From assembly GCF_000024085.1 (NCBI RefSeq), contig NC_013166.1:1798001-1862000 (forward strand): DNA of 64,000 nt, given 5' to 3'. Position 1 is the first letter of the stretch. The number at the start of each line of letters is the position of its first letter. Below are positions 1 through 9,604 of the stretch, piece after piece. The notes below the pieces were generated by a model that was not told the DNA's origin, made no database searches, and worked only from the letters and a program-made list of their open reading frames with translations. This DNA comes from Kangiella koreensis DSM 16069. Lineage in GTDB: Bacteria > Pseudomonadota > Gammaproteobacteria > Enterobacterales > Kangiellaceae. The position numbers and the translations under genes are program-made.

Positions 1-38
1 TTGGGGTATCCGGATGTTTTGAGTTTTTTCTTTAACAT
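1..38 (-). CDS. Possible start of a prepilin-like gene (partial, cut by window edge)
   Basis: On the minus strand an ATG opens a reading frame beginning MLKKKLKTSGYP that runs off the window. A short basic N-terminus just downstream of ispH resembles the leader of type IV prepilins or pseudopilins, which often follow ispH in gammaproteobacteria. Only 12 residues are visible, no GFTLIE motif is reached and no strong ribosome binding site is seen, so this is a weak suggestion. Confidence 0.2.
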   Translation of the reverse strand, partial: MLKKKLKTSGYP

Positions 39-126
39 TAATCTGGTCCAAAATAATTTTTTCACCAGTATGTTATACGAAAATGAAGGAGCAAGAGCAC
101 GAACTAATAGACAAACGGTAAGATCT

Positions 127-153
127 AGCCGATAAACGGTAAACTTATCGGCT
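127..153. terminator. Hairpin downstream of ispH
   Basis: Nine-base inverted arms AGCCGATAA / TTATCGGCT are separated by nine bases just past the ispH stop. No run of Ts follows on the minus strand, so this may be a 3'-end stabilising hairpin rather than a strong intrinsic terminator. Confidence 0.4.
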
Positions 154-195
154 CAAAGAAAGGAAAATTATAATAATCAGGAGCTTAAGTACAGG

Positions 196-1131
196 TTACT
201 CTGTTCTTAATTCTGCTGGAAGTACGAATACAATGCTCTCTTCCACGCCTTCAGATTCGAAAGCCGTTGACCCGCCCTGTGACTCAAGATATTTAATCAC
301 ATCTTGAACCAGTATTTCTGGCGCTGAAGCCCCGGCTGTAACGCCAACCTTGTTAACGCCATTAAGCCAGGATGAATCAATTTCAGTCGCATTATTAATC
401 AAATAAGAACGGCAACCTTGATTCTCCGCGAGCTCTTGCAAACGGCTTGAATTCGAGCTGTTCTGCGCACCAACCACCAAAATGAGATCACACTCTGCAG
501 CTAGCTGTTTAACTGCGTCTTGTCGGTTTTGTGTCGCATAGCAAATATCGTCTTTTTTAGGCCCTTGAATATTCGGGAATTTAGCCTGTAGAGCCTTCAC
601 CAAGCGCTGGGTATCGTCAACAGATAACGTCGTCTGAGTCACGTAAAACAAGGAATTAGCATCGTTCACCTCCAGTTGAGCCACATCTTGCTCATCTTCA
701 ACCAGGTAGATACCAGCACCTGTGTTGTCATATTGCCCCATAGTACCTTCGACTTCTGGGTGACCTTTATGACCAATTAAGACACACTCTTCGTTACGGC
801 GGCTGTGGCGCGAAACTTCCATATGAACTTTTGTCACTAAGGGACAAGTGGCATCAAATACTTTTAAATTACGCTCTTTAGCTTCATGTCGAACCTGCTG
901 AGAAACACCGTGTGCGCTGAAAATCAAAGTGGCATTTTCAGGCACATCATTCAGATCTTCGATAAAAACCGCACCTTTTTCACGCAGTCCATCCACAACG
1001 AATTTATTATGGACAACTTCATGCTTGACATAAATCGGAGCCCCAAAAATCTCAATCGCACGATTAACGATTTCGATGGCTCGGTCTACACCGGCACAAA
1101 AACCACGAGGATTAGCTAAAACAATGTCCAT
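196..1131 (-). CDS. ispH: 4-hydroxy-3-methylbut-2-enyl diphosphate reductase IspH
   Basis: This is the last enzyme of the MEP isoprenoid pathway; it reduces HMBPP to IPP and DMAPP in the cytosol using a 4Fe-4S cluster. The three cluster cysteines are at C12 (FCAGVDRA), C96 ([11 protein letters not shown]) and C197 (ICYATQNRQ). The substrate-binding histidines H41, H74 (SAHG) and H124 are present, as is the acid E126 in the GHPEVEGT motif. At 311 residues it has the usual length. It ends the ribF-ileS-lspA-fkpB-ispH run, with 3 bases between it and fkpB, so it is probably translated from the shared transcript. Confidence 0.98.
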   Translation of the reverse strand: MDIVLANPRGFCAGVDRAIEIVNRAIEIFGAPIYVKHEVVHNKFVVDGLREKGAVFIEDLNDVPENATLIFSAHGVSQQVRHEAKERNLKVFDATCPLVTKVHMEVSRHSRRNEECVLIGHKGHPEVEGTMGQYDNTGAGIYLVEDEQDVAQLEVNDANSLFYVTQTTLSVDDTQRLVKALQAKFPNIQGPKKDDICYATQNRQDAVKQLAAECDLILVVGAQNSSNSSRLQELAENQGCRSYLINNATEIDSSWLNGVNKVGVTAGASAPEILVQDVIKYLESQGGSTAFESEGVEESIVFVLPAELRTE

Positions 1132-1134
1132 CTT

Positions 1135-1572
1135 TTATTCCTGGTGTCGAATATCGACAACTTCAATTTCTACAATTATGTCCTGGTCAGCTAATGGATG
1201 ATTAAAATCCACCTTAACTGAATGGCCTTTTACTTCACGAACCATACCAGGTATTGCTCCACCACCCATTTGTTCAAAGGCAATAATAGAGCCTTCTTCC
1301 AACTTCAAATCTACCGGAAATTGGTTAATATCCATAAAGTGAACATTGTCAGGGCTGGAAGGACCAAAAAAATCCGAGCCATGAATGTCCAGCTTGCGGG
1401 TTTCGCCTTTTTCCGAGCCGAGCAATTTAGACTCAACTTTATCAGTTAAACTACCGTCACCAAAAATAAACCACACTGGTTTACCATCTACACGCGTACT
1501 GTCCGCTGCTGAGCCATCCTTAAGCAAAATATTAAAATGCACTAAAGCCTTTGAGTTTGCTTCAATTTTCAT
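1135..1572 (-). CDS. fkpB: FKBP-type peptidyl-prolyl isomerase, SlpA/FkpB type
   Basis: This is a cytosolic proline isomerase and chaperone of the SlyD/SlpA branch. The 145 residues match the SlpA pattern: an FKBP half (LVHFNILLKDGSAADSTR), an inserted IF flap domain in the middle (SSPDNVHFMDINQFP region), and the closing VDFNHPLAD motif near residue 125. Its position between lspA and ispH is the standard gammaproteobacterial order. The start codon touches the lspA stop, which suggests translational coupling. Confidence 0.95.
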   Translation of the reverse strand: MKIEANSKALVHFNILLKDGSAADSTRVDGKPVWFIFGDGSLTDKVESKLLGSEKGETRKLDIHGSDFFGPSSPDNVHFMDINQFPVDLKLEEGSIIAFEQMGGGAIPGMVREVKGHSVKVDFNHPLADQDIIVEIEVVDIRHQE

Positions 1573-2105
1573 TAATTCTTCTCGTCTATTTTAGCTTTGG
1601 ATTTTTCTTCTGGATTAACGAATGAGTCAATCAATAAAAGCCCAACGCCTATCAGGATTACGCTATCAGCAATGTTAAACGTTGGCCAATGGTAACCGTC
1701 TATGGATACATACCAGTCAATAAAATCGACCACATAACCATAAGCCATGCGGTCAATTAAATTACCAAAAGCACCACTCAGAATCAGTGCCATGCCGACA
1801 TTTGGCAGTTTCTTGCTGGATTCAGTACACCACATCCAGAACAACAACAGTAAGCTGATTCCAATCGCTACCGCAGTAAAAAACCAACGTTGCCAGCCCC
1901 CAGCATCGCCGAGAAAGCTGAATGCCGCACCGTAGTTATAGGCAAGGTTTAAATTAAAATGCGGCATCAGCTCAATGATCGGTCCGCCATGAACCGGAGC
2001 CAGCGCCGAATTAGCCCAAATTTTGGTTACCTGATCGATAATCAATAAAATCACGGTTAACCACAACCACACCAGGCCTGACTGTTTAAATGGCAATCTT
2101 TTCAT
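1572..2105 (-). CDS. lspA: Lipoprotein signal peptidase LspA
   Basis: LspA is the inner-membrane aspartyl protease that cleaves prolipoprotein signal peptides below the lipobox cysteine. Four hydrophobic segments are visible (about residues 10-28, 72-92, 100-118, 143-163). The two catalytic blocks are present: [16 protein letters not shown] around 115-130 and FNIADSVI around 143-150. The length of 177 is slightly above E. coli because of a charged C-terminal tail. The gene is directly followed by fkpB and preceded by ileS with a 14-base gap. Confidence 0.97.
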   Translation of the reverse strand: MKRLPFKQSGLVWLWLTVILLIIDQVTKIWANSALAPVHGGPIIELMPHFNLNLAYNYGAAFSFLGDAGGWQRWFFTAVAIGISLLLLFWMWCTESSKKLPNVGMALILSGAFGNLIDRMAYGYVVDFIDWYVSIDGYHWPTFNIADSVILIGVGLLLIDSFVNPEEKSKAKIDEKN

Positions 2106-2119
2106 AGTCGTTAATGGCC

Positions 2120-4936
2120 TTAAGCGTAATGACGAATTTCGCCATTACCGGCGACGTTTTCAACGCAACGAATACAAATGGTTGGATGCTCAGGATTTTC
2201 ACCTACATCATGACGATGATGCCAGCAACGTTCGCACTTCTCTGCTTCAGATTTTGTAATGCTCAACTGCAAGCCTTTCATTTCAGTAGGTTCTCCGCCC
2301 TCACCTTTTTCAAGACGAGCCTGCGAGGTTATGAATACAAAGCGTAATTCATCTTCCAGTTTAGATAAAACTGCATACAGTTCATCATTGGCATAAAGAG
2401 TCACTTCAGCCGCTAACGAGCCACCAATAGCGCCATCTTTACGCTTAGCTTCTAACGCACGGTTCACTTCATCTTTAACTTGCGAAATGAGCGCCCAGTC
2501 AGCTTGAGTAATCTTGGCTTGCTCCATCGGGAATAAGTCTTGATACCACTCGGCAATAAACACATTGGACTCGCGCTTACCCTGAGCTGGCTCAGGTAAT
2601 AAAGGCCATATTTCGTTAGCAGTAAAGCTCAACACAGGTGCCATCCAACGAACGAGTCCTTCGATAATATGATACAGAGCCGTTTGGCAAGAACGCTGCG
2701 CACGCGAACCTGTTTTTGCGGTGTATTGGCGATCCTTAATGATATCCAGATAGAAACTGCCCATATCAATTGAACAGAAGTGATGAATTTTTTGCGCCAC
2801 TAACCAGAAGTTGTATTCGTCATAAGCCTTGATAATTTCCTGTTGCGCCTGATAAGCACAATCCACTGCCCAACGATCCAGTGGCAACAAGTCATCTTTA
2901 GCCACCAAGTCCGTAGCTGGGTTAAATCCCTCAAGGTTGGATAACAGGAAGCGCGAGGTATTACGCAAACGACGATAAGTATCACCGGTGCGCTTTAAAA
3001 TTTCGTCGGAAACCGCCATCTCACCGCGATAGTCCGCAGAAGATACCCAAAGACGCAATACATCAGCACCTAGCTTGTTAATGACATCGTTCGGAGCCAT
3101 CACGTTGCCTTTGGACTTGGACATTTTTTCGCCTTTACCATCAACCACAAAGCCATGGGTCAAACAGTGCTTGTAAGGCGCATGACCGTACATACCCGTT
3201 GCAGTTAATAGCGAAGACTGGAACCAGCCGCGATGCTGATCCGATCCCTCTAGATATAAGTCTGCTGGCTGACGTAAATAATCGCGTGCTTCAAGCACAC
3301 AATAATGGGTCACGCCTGAATCGAACCAGACGTCCAATGTGTCATCAATTTTTTCGTACTTGTCAGCATCAACAAACTCAGAAGCGTCTAAGTCATACCA
3401 GGCCTGAATGCCCTTCTCTTCGATATAAGCAGACACTTTTTCCATCAAGTCAGCCGAGTCTGGATGCGGCTCGCCGGTCTGCTTATCAATGAACAAACAC
3501 AATGGCACACCCCAGGTACGCTGACGTGAAATACACCAGTCAGGACGTGAGCCAACCATACTTTCGATACGTGCTTCACCCCATTCCGGCACCCACTTCA
3601 CTTTTTTGATTTCTTCCATGGCTTGCGCCTGCAAACCATTTTGGCTCATCGATATAAACCATTGCGGAGTGGCGCGATAAATCAATGGCGTTTTAGTACG
3701 CCAGCAATGCGGATAACTGTGACGCAACTTGTCTTGATGGAGTAAGCGCCCTTTTTCGAGCAAATGGTCAACCACCGGCTGATCAACTTTATAAACATGC
3801 TGACCGGCAAACACTGGCGTATCATCGGAGAAAACACCGTTAGCCATCACATAGTTCAATAAGCCAATGCCATACTTCTTTCCCACCACAAAGTCATCAG
3901 GACCATGATCCGGTGCAGTATGCACAAGACCCGTACCGGCATCAGTGGTGACATGCTCACCGATGATCACGGGCACTTTTTTGTCGTAGAATGGATGGTT
4001 AAGCTCGAGATTTTCAAGTTTAGAACCTTTGCTTGAAGCAAGAATTGTATACTGCTCAATCTCTGCTTCCTTCATAACGCTCTCAACAAGCTCCTGAGCA
4101 AGTACAAAGCGTTCTTTACCAGACTCACGCTCAACCTGAACTAACACATAGTCCAAATCTTCGTGAACGGTAACTGCCTGACTAGAAGGCAGCGTCCAAG
4201 GAGTTGTTGTCCAGATTACAACTGAAACTTCGCCTTCGCCCTGTTCACCAGCAAAGTCAAATGCCTGTAAAAATTTCTGCTCATCGCTAACCGGATAATT
4301 CACATAAACGGAGAATGACGTTTTATCTTGATATTCAACTTCCGCTTCCGCCAAAGAAGAGCCACCGACCACACTCCAATAAACAGGCTTTTCACCTTTA
4401 AAAAGGTGTCCATTACGAACCAGTTTTGATAAGGCGCGTACGATATTGGCTTCAAATTTGAAGTCCATAGTCAAATAAGGATTGTCCCACTCACCTAAGA
4501 CACCGAGGCGAATGAAATCAGTTTTCTGGCCATCAACCTGTTTCGCTGCATAGTCACGACACTTTTGACGAAACTCAGCGTGTGATACTTTTGCGCCAGC
4601 TTTACCGACTTTTTTCTCAACATTATTTTCAATCGGCAGACCATGGCAATCCCAGCCAGGAACATAAGGGCTGTCGAAACCACTCAAGGTTTTGCTTTTA
4701 ACAACGATATCTTTAAGAATTTTATTTACAGAGTGTCCGATGTGAATATTGCCATTCGCATACGGAGGGCCATCGTGCAAAATGAATTGCTCACGACCAG
4801 CACGCGCTTTACGAATCTCGCCGTAAAGATCGTTCTTGCTCCATTCGGCCAACATTTTTGGCTCGCGTTGTGGCAAATTTCCACGCATTTCAAAACGTGT
4901 TTTCGGTAGGTTTAATGTGTCTTTATAATCGCTCAT
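2120..4936 (-). CDS. ileS: Isoleucyl-tRNA synthetase
   Basis: This class I synthetase charges tRNA-Ile and edits mischarged Val. HIGH lies at residues 65-68 ([13 protein letters not shown]) and KMSKS near 604 ([10 protein letters not shown]). The connective editing domain contains the threonine-rich [11 protein letters not shown] block. The C-terminus carries the two CxxC zinc pairs (CERCWH and CIRC) typical of the bacterial short form. At 938 residues it matches E. coli IleS in length. It lies between ribF and lspA, and all of these genes read leftward. Confidence 0.98.
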   Translation of the reverse strand: MSDYKDTLNLPKTRFEMRGNLPQREPKMLAEWSKNDLYGEIRKARAGREQFILHDGPPYANGNIHIGHSVNKILKDIVVKSKTLSGFDSPYVPGWDCHGLPIENNVEKKVGKAGAKVSHAEFRQKCRDYAAKQVDGQKTDFIRLGVLGEWDNPYLTMDFKFEANIVRALSKLVRNGHLFKGEKPVYWSVVGGSSLAEAEVEYQDKTSFSVYVNYPVSDEQKFLQAFDFAGEQGEGEVSVVIWTTTPWTLPSSQAVTVHEDLDYVLVQVERESGKERFVLAQELVESVMKEAEIEQYTILASSKGSKLENLELNHPFYDKKVPVIIGEHVTTDAGTGLVHTAPDHGPDDFVVGKKYGIGLLNYVMANGVFSDDTPVFAGQHVYKVDQPVVDHLLEKGRLLHQDKLRHSYPHCWRTKTPLIYRATPQWFISMSQNGLQAQAMEEIKKVKWVPEWGEARIESMVGSRPDWCISRQRTWGVPLCLFIDKQTGEPHPDSADLMEKVSAYIEEKGIQAWYDLDASEFVDADKYEKIDDTLDVWFDSGVTHYCVLEARDYLRQPADLYLEGSDQHRGWFQSSLLTATGMYGHAPYKHCLTHGFVVDGKGEKMSKSKGNVMAPNDVINKLGADVLRLWVSSADYRGEMAVSDEILKRTGDTYRRLRNTSRFLLSNLEGFNPATDLVAKDDLLPLDRWAVDCAYQAQQEIIKAYDEYNFWLVAQKIHHFCSIDMGSFYLDIIKDRQYTAKTGSRAQRSCQTALYHIIEGLVRWMAPVLSFTANEIWPLLPEPAQGKRESNVFIAEWYQDLFPMEQAKITQADWALISQVKDEVNRALEAKRKDGAIGGSLAAEVTLYANDELYAVLSKLEDELRFVFITSQARLEKGEGGEPTEMKGLQLSITKSEAEKCERCWHHRHDVGENPEHPTICIRCVENVAGNGEIRHYA

Positions 4937-4989
4937 TTAAGCTACTACTCTGTTTTATGTGAAATTAAATTAATACTTTGTTAATAAGA

Positions 4990-5931
4990 TCAAAGCTGGT
5001 TGTTAAAAAGCGCTCTCGCTTTTTCAATATCTCGGTTAATCTGTTCGATCAACTCATCTTTACCATTGAACTTCTGTTCGTCACGAATTTTAGTAATTGG
5101 TTCAATAGTCAGATGTTGTCCGTAAACATCACCCTCAAAATCAAATAAATGTATTTCAAGTCGCTCTTTGCGTTCATTCAACGTCGGTTTCTTGCCAACG
5201 TTAGCAACGCCATTAATGGCCTTATTCCCAATACCCAGCACCTTAACTGCATAAACACCCTGCAATGGGCTTTTTAAACGTTTTAACGCAATGTTCGCAG
5301 TTGGAATACCAATTGTTCTGCCCTGCTTATCACCATGTGCAACTCGTCCACTAAACCGATAAGGACGACCGAGCAACTTTTCAGTTCGTGTAAAGTCACT
5401 ATCAGCTATAGCCTGTCTTACGAGACTGCTGCTAATACGCACATCACCGCCGTCAACTTCTTGCACAACCGTCTGGTTTGCTTCAACTGGAAAATGACCA
5501 GCCTGATTCAATAAAGCAAAGTCACCCTGTCGCTGATAACCAAACTTAAAATCATCACCTATAAATAGATGCTTAACCCGTAAGGTTTCCACCAGCACAC
5601 GGCGAATAAAATCTTCAGCACTTAACTCTGCCAGCTCTTGATTAAAACGCAAACATAATACGTAATCCACACCTAAGTCTTTCAATGCAAGCAGCTTATC
5701 AGTCAGCTTAAACAAACGCGCTGGCGCAGCATCGGGGCGGAAAAATTCTTGCGGGTGAGGCTCAAAAACAATAACAACACTAGGCACGGATAAAGCTTCA
5801 GCCTTAACCGTTAATCGCTTGATGATCGCCTGATGGCCTAAGTGAACACCGTCAAAGTTACCAATGGTTGCCACACTGCCCTGCGCAAACAGGTTCGGCG
5901 GACAACTGTAAAGACCACGAATTAAGCGCAT
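4990..5931 (-). CDS. ribF: Bifunctional riboflavin kinase / FAD synthetase
   Basis: RibF converts riboflavin to FMN and then FAD. The N-terminal nucleotidyltransferase half has GNFDGVHLGHQ, the adenylylation HxGH motif; the C-terminal kinase half has the GRTIGIPTANI block. I chose the internal ATG that begins MRLIRGLYS, because it gives 313 residues, the E. coli length, and has GGAG 12 bases upstream. The frame can be extended by 15 residues to an ATG at 5976, but that N-terminus has no family similarity. It is the head of the ileS-lspA-fkpB-ispH cluster. Confidence 0.95.
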   Translation of the reverse strand: MRLIRGLYSCPPNLFAQGSVATIGNFDGVHLGHQAIIKRLTVKAEALSVPSVVIVFEPHPQEFFRPDAAPARLFKLTDKLLALKDLGVDYVLCLRFNQELAELSAEDFIRRVLVETLRVKHLFIGDDFKFGYQRQGDFALLNQAGHFPVEANQTVVQEVDGGDVRISSSLVRQAIADSDFTRTEKLLGRPYRFSGRVAHGDKQGRTIGIPTANIALKRLKSPLQGVYAVKVLGIGNKAINGVANVGKKPTLNERKERLEIHLFDFEGDVYGQHLTIEPITKIRDEQKFNGKDELIEQINRDIEKARALFNNQL

Positions 5932-6108
5932 GAACGCAATGTTCTCCAAGCGACTAGAGCTATTCAAAGCGGGCAATTATAGCGGACTATGGGTCAGGAA
6001 TTAACCACCTTTCAACAAATTAGGCAATTTTCATTCAATTTGAATCCAAGTAAGGAAAGTGCCAAGATATGGACTATCTTCAAAATTCCATAGGAAGCGC
6101 CTAACCTC

Positions 6109-6687
6109 ATGAAAACGCAACTAAAAACTACAACAGTCTTAGCATCGAGCTTATTGCTTGCTAGCTGCGCCTGTTTTTTCTCACCCGATTATGACTTAAC
6201 CGATGAAGAGGCGGCCTTCTTTGATAACCTTGCCCGTATGTGTGGCAGTCAGTTTATCGGTGAATCCACCTACCCTGATGATCCTGACCATGATTTTGCC
6301 GGCAAAAAGCTGGTAGCCACTATTGATGGCTGTGGTCCACGTTACGTTTCTATTCCATTCCATGTTGGAGAAGACAAGTCCAGAACCTGGTTAATCTACA
6401 AGACTGATAACGGCTTGAGATTACGCCATGATCACCGTCATGAGGATGGAACCCCAGACGAACAGACCCTTTATGGTGGTTATTCGGCACCGTATAAAGG
6501 CGAGAAACCGACCCAGTACAAACAGTTTTTCCATGCCGATGACTATACCTTTGAGATGATTCCTGAAGCTCAAAGCAATGTCTGGATGCTGGAATACAAT
6601 CCAGAAACCGAAGAGCTAACTTACTACCTGGAGCGCCATCAACAACCACGGTATAAAGCTGTGTTGAAGCTGGTTGAGGAAAAGTAA
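6109..6687 (+). CDS. Small secreted lipoprotein of unknown function
   Basis: I do not recognise this 192-residue protein. The N-terminus is a type II signal peptide: a basic MKTQLK, a hydrophobic stretch, then lipobox LLAS-C near residue 19, followed by a second cysteine and an acidic region (SPDYDLTDEEAAFF). Asp after the lipidated region does not decide sorting here. The mature part is rich in aromatic and charged residues, and GQRxx-type repeats are absent. AGGAA lies upstream of the ATG. It is a single-gene unit between divergent ribF and convergent murJ, closed by a bidirectional terminator. Confidence 0.8.
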   Translation: MKTQLKTTTVLASSLLLASCACFFSPDYDLTDEEAAFFDNLARMCGSQFIGESTYPDDPDHDFAGKKLVATIDGCGPRYVSIPFHVGEDKSRTWLIYKTDNGLRLRHDHRHEDGTPDEQTLYGGYSAPYKGEKPTQYKQFFHADDYTFEMIPEAQSNVWMLEYNPETEELTYYLERHQQPRYKAVLKLVEEK

Positions 6688-6704
6688 TTTAGCTACAACA
6701 CCAT

Positions 6705-6735
6705 TAAAAAAGGGAAGCAGAGGCTTCCCTTTTTA
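6705..6735. terminator. Bidirectional terminator between the lipoprotein gene and murJ
   Basis: The perfect arms AGGGAAGC / GCTTCCCT have a 4-base loop. They are preceded by five As and followed by four Ts, so the hairpin works on both strands for the two convergent genes. Confidence 0.85.
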
Positions 6736-6749
6736 TTGTAAGGCGGATA

Positions 6750-8282
6750 TCAACCAATCCTAAAATCTTTACGTCTTAGCCCTAATATAACTAAAAGAAC
6801 GGCGTAAGCGGCGATGGTTGCAGTGATGATAAAACTGATCATGCCGATAGCTTCCATTCGCGACCAGGCTTGCCACTGTTCAACACTAAAGTCTGTATAC
6901 CAAAGCCCTAATAACAATAAACCGCTGGCCACAATCAGCTTGCCAATCCATAACTTACTTTCTCTGGAAAGCTTTAAGTGGTTATCTTTGCTCAAGTAAT
7001 GGTACAACAAAATAGCATTAACGAAAGCTGAAACACTGGTTGCCGCAGCCAGTCCCACATGACCAAAAGGCTTAAACAGAGCAAGGTTCAAGACAATATT
7101 AGTGACCACCGCCACTACCGCAATTTTGACAGGAGTTTTAGTATCCTGACGCGAATAGAAACCGGTCAAAAACACTTTTACCATCATGAAAGCTATCAAG
7201 CCCGAAGAATATGCCTGCAAACTCTGTCCGGCTTTAAACGAGTCGTATTCGGTGAAAGCTCCATGTTGAAACACCGTAATCATAATAGGCTCTGCTAACC
7301 AGAAAAGGCCAATGGCTGCTGGAATACCAATCATCAGCACCATTCGCAAGCCCCAGTCCAAAGTCCCTGAATAATGCTGCATATCTTTCTTGGAGAAGAA
7401 CTTGGACAAAGTCGGCAGTAACACAGTCGCAATGGCTATGCCGAAAATACCCAAAGGAAATTCCAGTAATCGGTCAGAGTAATACAGCCATGAAATACTA
7501 CCTTCAACCAGCAGCGAAGCAATCTGAGTATCGATTAGCAGATTGATTTGGCTGACAGATGCACCAAATATCACCGGGATCATCAATTTGATAATGCGTT
7601 GTACCGCGGTGTCTTTCCAGGCCCATTGCGGTTTTGGCAAATAACCCGCTTTCCACAAAAATGGAAAATGTAAAAACAACTGCAAAGCACCAGCAATAAA
7701 AATAGCCCAGGCCAATGCAACGGTTGGTTCTTCCATGGTCGGGGCATAGACTATCGCGGCTGCGATAATCGACAGATTGAGCAGAATAGGCGCAAAAGCA
7801 GGCACTGCAAACTTATTCAGCGTATTGAGAACCGAACTGTACATCGCAACCAGCGAGATAAAGAAGATATAAGGGAATGTGATCTTCAACAGGTCGCTGG
7901 CCAGGTTAAACTTTTCGGGCTCATCAAGAAAACCGATACCAAAAATGGCAATAACACCTTGCGAACCCAACACACCGACAATGGTGACGATCGCTAGAAC
8001 ACCGCCTAAGGTACCCGACACCTTGCTTAACAGTTGGACCGTTTCTTTTTGGCTTCGATTGGAATAATACTCAGAAAATACCGGTACAAATGCAGTGGCA
8101 AAGGCACCCTCACCAAACAACCGGCGTAAAAAGTTAGGGATTTTTTGTGCCACCAGAAAGACATCCGCCTGGAATGAGGCACCTAAAAGATTGGCTAGAA
8201 CCACATCGCGCACTAAGCCCATAACGCGCGAGATCATAGTCCAAAAACTGACGATGGTACTTGATTTTAGTAAGCCTCCCAT
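6750..8282 (-). CDS. murJ: Lipid II flippase MurJ
   Basis: MurJ moves lipid II across the inner membrane for peptidoglycan assembly. It is a 510-residue MOP-superfamily polytopic protein with about 14 hydrophobic helices. The N-terminal signature is present (SRVMGLVRDVVLANLLGAS, residues 18-36), as is the arginine-rich PNFLRRLFGEGAF loop near 50-62. The position between rpsT and ribF is the conserved gammaproteobacterial arrangement, here divergent from rpsT. Confidence 0.96.
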   Translation of the reverse strand: MGGLLKSSTIVSFWTMISRVMGLVRDVVLANLLGASFQADVFLVAQKIPNFLRRLFGEGAFATAFVPVFSEYYSNRSQKETVQLLSKVSGTLGGVLAIVTIVGVLGSQGVIAIFGIGFLDEPEKFNLASDLLKITFPYIFFISLVAMYSSVLNTLNKFAVPAFAPILLNLSIIAAAIVYAPTMEEPTVALAWAIFIAGALQLFLHFPFLWKAGYLPKPQWAWKDTAVQRIIKLMIPVIFGASVSQINLLIDTQIASLLVEGSISWLYYSDRLLEFPLGIFGIAIATVLLPTLSKFFSKKDMQHYSGTLDWGLRMVLMIGIPAAIGLFWLAEPIMITVFQHGAFTEYDSFKAGQSLQAYSSGLIAFMMVKVFLTGFYSRQDTKTPVKIAVVAVVTNIVLNLALFKPFGHVGLAAATSVSAFVNAILLYHYLSKDNHLKLSRESKLWIGKLIVASGLLLLGLWYTDFSVEQWQAWSRMEAIGMISFIITATIAAYAVLLVILGLRRKDFRIG

Positions 8283-8410
8283 CGATTCCCCTAATCTGTT
8301 GTTTGTTGTAGAAATTGGCGCAAGTTTAAGGGATAATTAGACCTGCGACCAGACAATCGCTTTAAAAGCCTCCAAATTGCCAGAATTCTGCCGTTTTTGG
8401 TGGTTTTTAC

Positions 8411-8439
8411 TTGATAAGGACGTGCAAAGACGGTATATT
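8411..8439 (+). promoter_or_regulatory. Sigma-70 promoter of rpsT
   Basis: A -35 TTGATA and a -10 TATATT are separated by exactly 17 bases. Transcription would begin about 40 bases ahead of the rpsT start codon. Confidence 0.75.
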
Positions 8440-8487
8440 TCGCGACCTTAAATTTTGAATTAACTATTACGTTGTTAGGAGTTCACC

Positions 8488-8748
8488 TTGGCTAACATTA
8501 AATCTGCCAAAAAACGTGCTCGTCAAGCTGAAGCTCGTCGCCAGCACAACGCTAGCCGCCGCTCTATGTTGCGCAGCTACATTAAAAAAGTTGTTTATGC
8601 TATTGATGCAGGCAACAAAACTGACGCGCAAGCTGCTTTCGAGCGTGCTATCCCTGTGATTGATAAAGCCGCAAACAAAGGCATTATCCACAAAAATAAA
8701 GCTGCTCGTCATAAGAGCCGCCTTACCGCACGTATCCAAGCTCTATAA
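8488..8748 (+). CDS. rpsT: 30S ribosomal protein S20 (TTG start)
   Basis: S20 binds 16S rRNA early in 30S assembly. The 86-residue basic helical protein begins [15 protein letters not shown], the family signature. The start codon is TTG, preceded by TAGGAG seven bases away. No ATG fits the conserved N-terminus. E. coli rpsT also starts with UUG and is autoregulated at translation, so the same control is plausible. It is monocistronic, with its own promoter upstream and terminator downstream, and is divergent from murJ. Confidence 0.97.
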   Translation: MANIKSAKKRARQAEARRQHNASRRSMLRSYIKKVVYAIDAGNKTDAQAAFERAIPVIDKAANKGIIHKNKAARHKSRLTARIQAL

Positions 8749-8810
8749 TTGCTTGGTTTGCTGGTTATTTGAGTCAATTCAACAACCAGTAGTTAGACAG
8801 TAAGAATTGT

Positions 8811-8846
8811 AAAAGCTGCTTCTCTTTTGAGTCGCAGCTTTTTTTG
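8811..8846 (+). terminator. rpsT terminator
   Basis: The arms AAAGCTGC / GCAGCTTT enclose a 14-base loop and run into a seven-T tract. Confidence 0.85.
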
Positions 8847-8908
8847 TTGCTGTGTAATATGCCTTCTAGGCAACAAGCGCCTCTATCAATCACGCGCAAC
8901 ACTTTATT

Positions 8909-9352
8909 TTATAAGACATTATTCACTATTTGTTTTTCCAGAATAATCATTGCTGCCTTCAATTGCTTTAAATCCTCTTCGGCTGCCCCCTCAAGCAAGT
9001 GCTCTATTCTATCTACCCTCTTACGCTGCGTTTCATCCAGTAATTGCTGGCTTTTACGGGTCGGTGCAACATAGACAACCCTTTGATCGGTCTTTGATCG
9101 AGATTTGATTACATAACCCTGCTTCTCCAGACTTTTCACAGTTCGAGTGATCGCCGGCGCTGATACCTGTTCCATCTCAGCCAGACTGTTTATGGTCTGC
9201 GGACCAATGTAGACGAGGATAGAAAGCAAGGAAAGCCTTTCAGGGGTTAAACCGCTTTCCTGATCATGCTTCTTGGTATTTCGAAGTAAATAAATGGCTA
9301 CGCGATGTAACTTTTCCGCTACTTCGGAATGTTTGTTTATAGAGTCAGGCAT
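8909..9352 (-). CDS. MarR-family transcriptional regulator
   Basis: This 147-residue winged-helix regulator is probably dimeric. The helix-turn-helix spans about residues 50-80 (INSLAEMEQVSAPAITRTVK), followed by the wing (EKQGYVIKSRSKTDQRVVYV). These match the MarR fold closely. The C-terminal helices would form the dimer interface. No target gene is adjacent on the same strand. A palindrome directly upstream of its start suggests autoregulation, and it could also act on the divergent DUF1329 gene. The ligand is unknown. Confidence 0.9.
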   Translation of the reverse strand: MPDSINKHSEVAEKLHRVAIYLLRNTKKHDQESGLTPERLSLLSILVYIGPQTINSLAEMEQVSAPAITRTVKSLEKQGYVIKSRSKTDQRVVYVAPTRKSQQLLDETQRKRVDRIEHLLEGAAEEDLKQLKAAMIILEKQIVNNVL

Positions 9353-9365
9353 TTAGCTTATTATC

Positions 9366-9391
9366 GTTAAATATTAACATTGGTTAAATAT
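9366..9391. promoter_or_regulatory. Candidate operator of the MarR-family gene
   Basis: GTTAA-ATA-TTAAC is an inverted repeat 14 bases upstream of the MarR start codon. Its left half is repeated as GTTAAATAT five bases further on. AT-rich inverted repeats at this position are usual for MarR autoregulation; binding itself is inferred. Confidence 0.4.
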
Positions 9392-9604
9392 ATTCACCTT
9401 GGCTGTATATTTCAACAATTCATTCATAAAAAGATAGAAACTAACTATGAGAATGTAAAATCTTCACAGGCATATACGTGCAATATCAGGCAGTTAAAAT
9501 GCAACCTTATTAGTTTCACTCTATGAGGTATGACCAGTTATTGACTTTATTGATCGGATGAGTAGAATTGCGCCACATTTTCAGTACCTTCTTGAGGCAT
9601 TTTA

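Noticed and set aside
1..135. An open plus-strand frame from the window edge
   Set aside because: The translation has no recognisable family and the ispH neighbourhood reads leftward; chance openness is as likely.
8685..8693. A perfect DnaA box TTATCCACA
   Set aside because: It lies inside rpsT coding for a conserved Ile-His segment, is single, and has no neighbouring boxes or AT-rich unwinding region.
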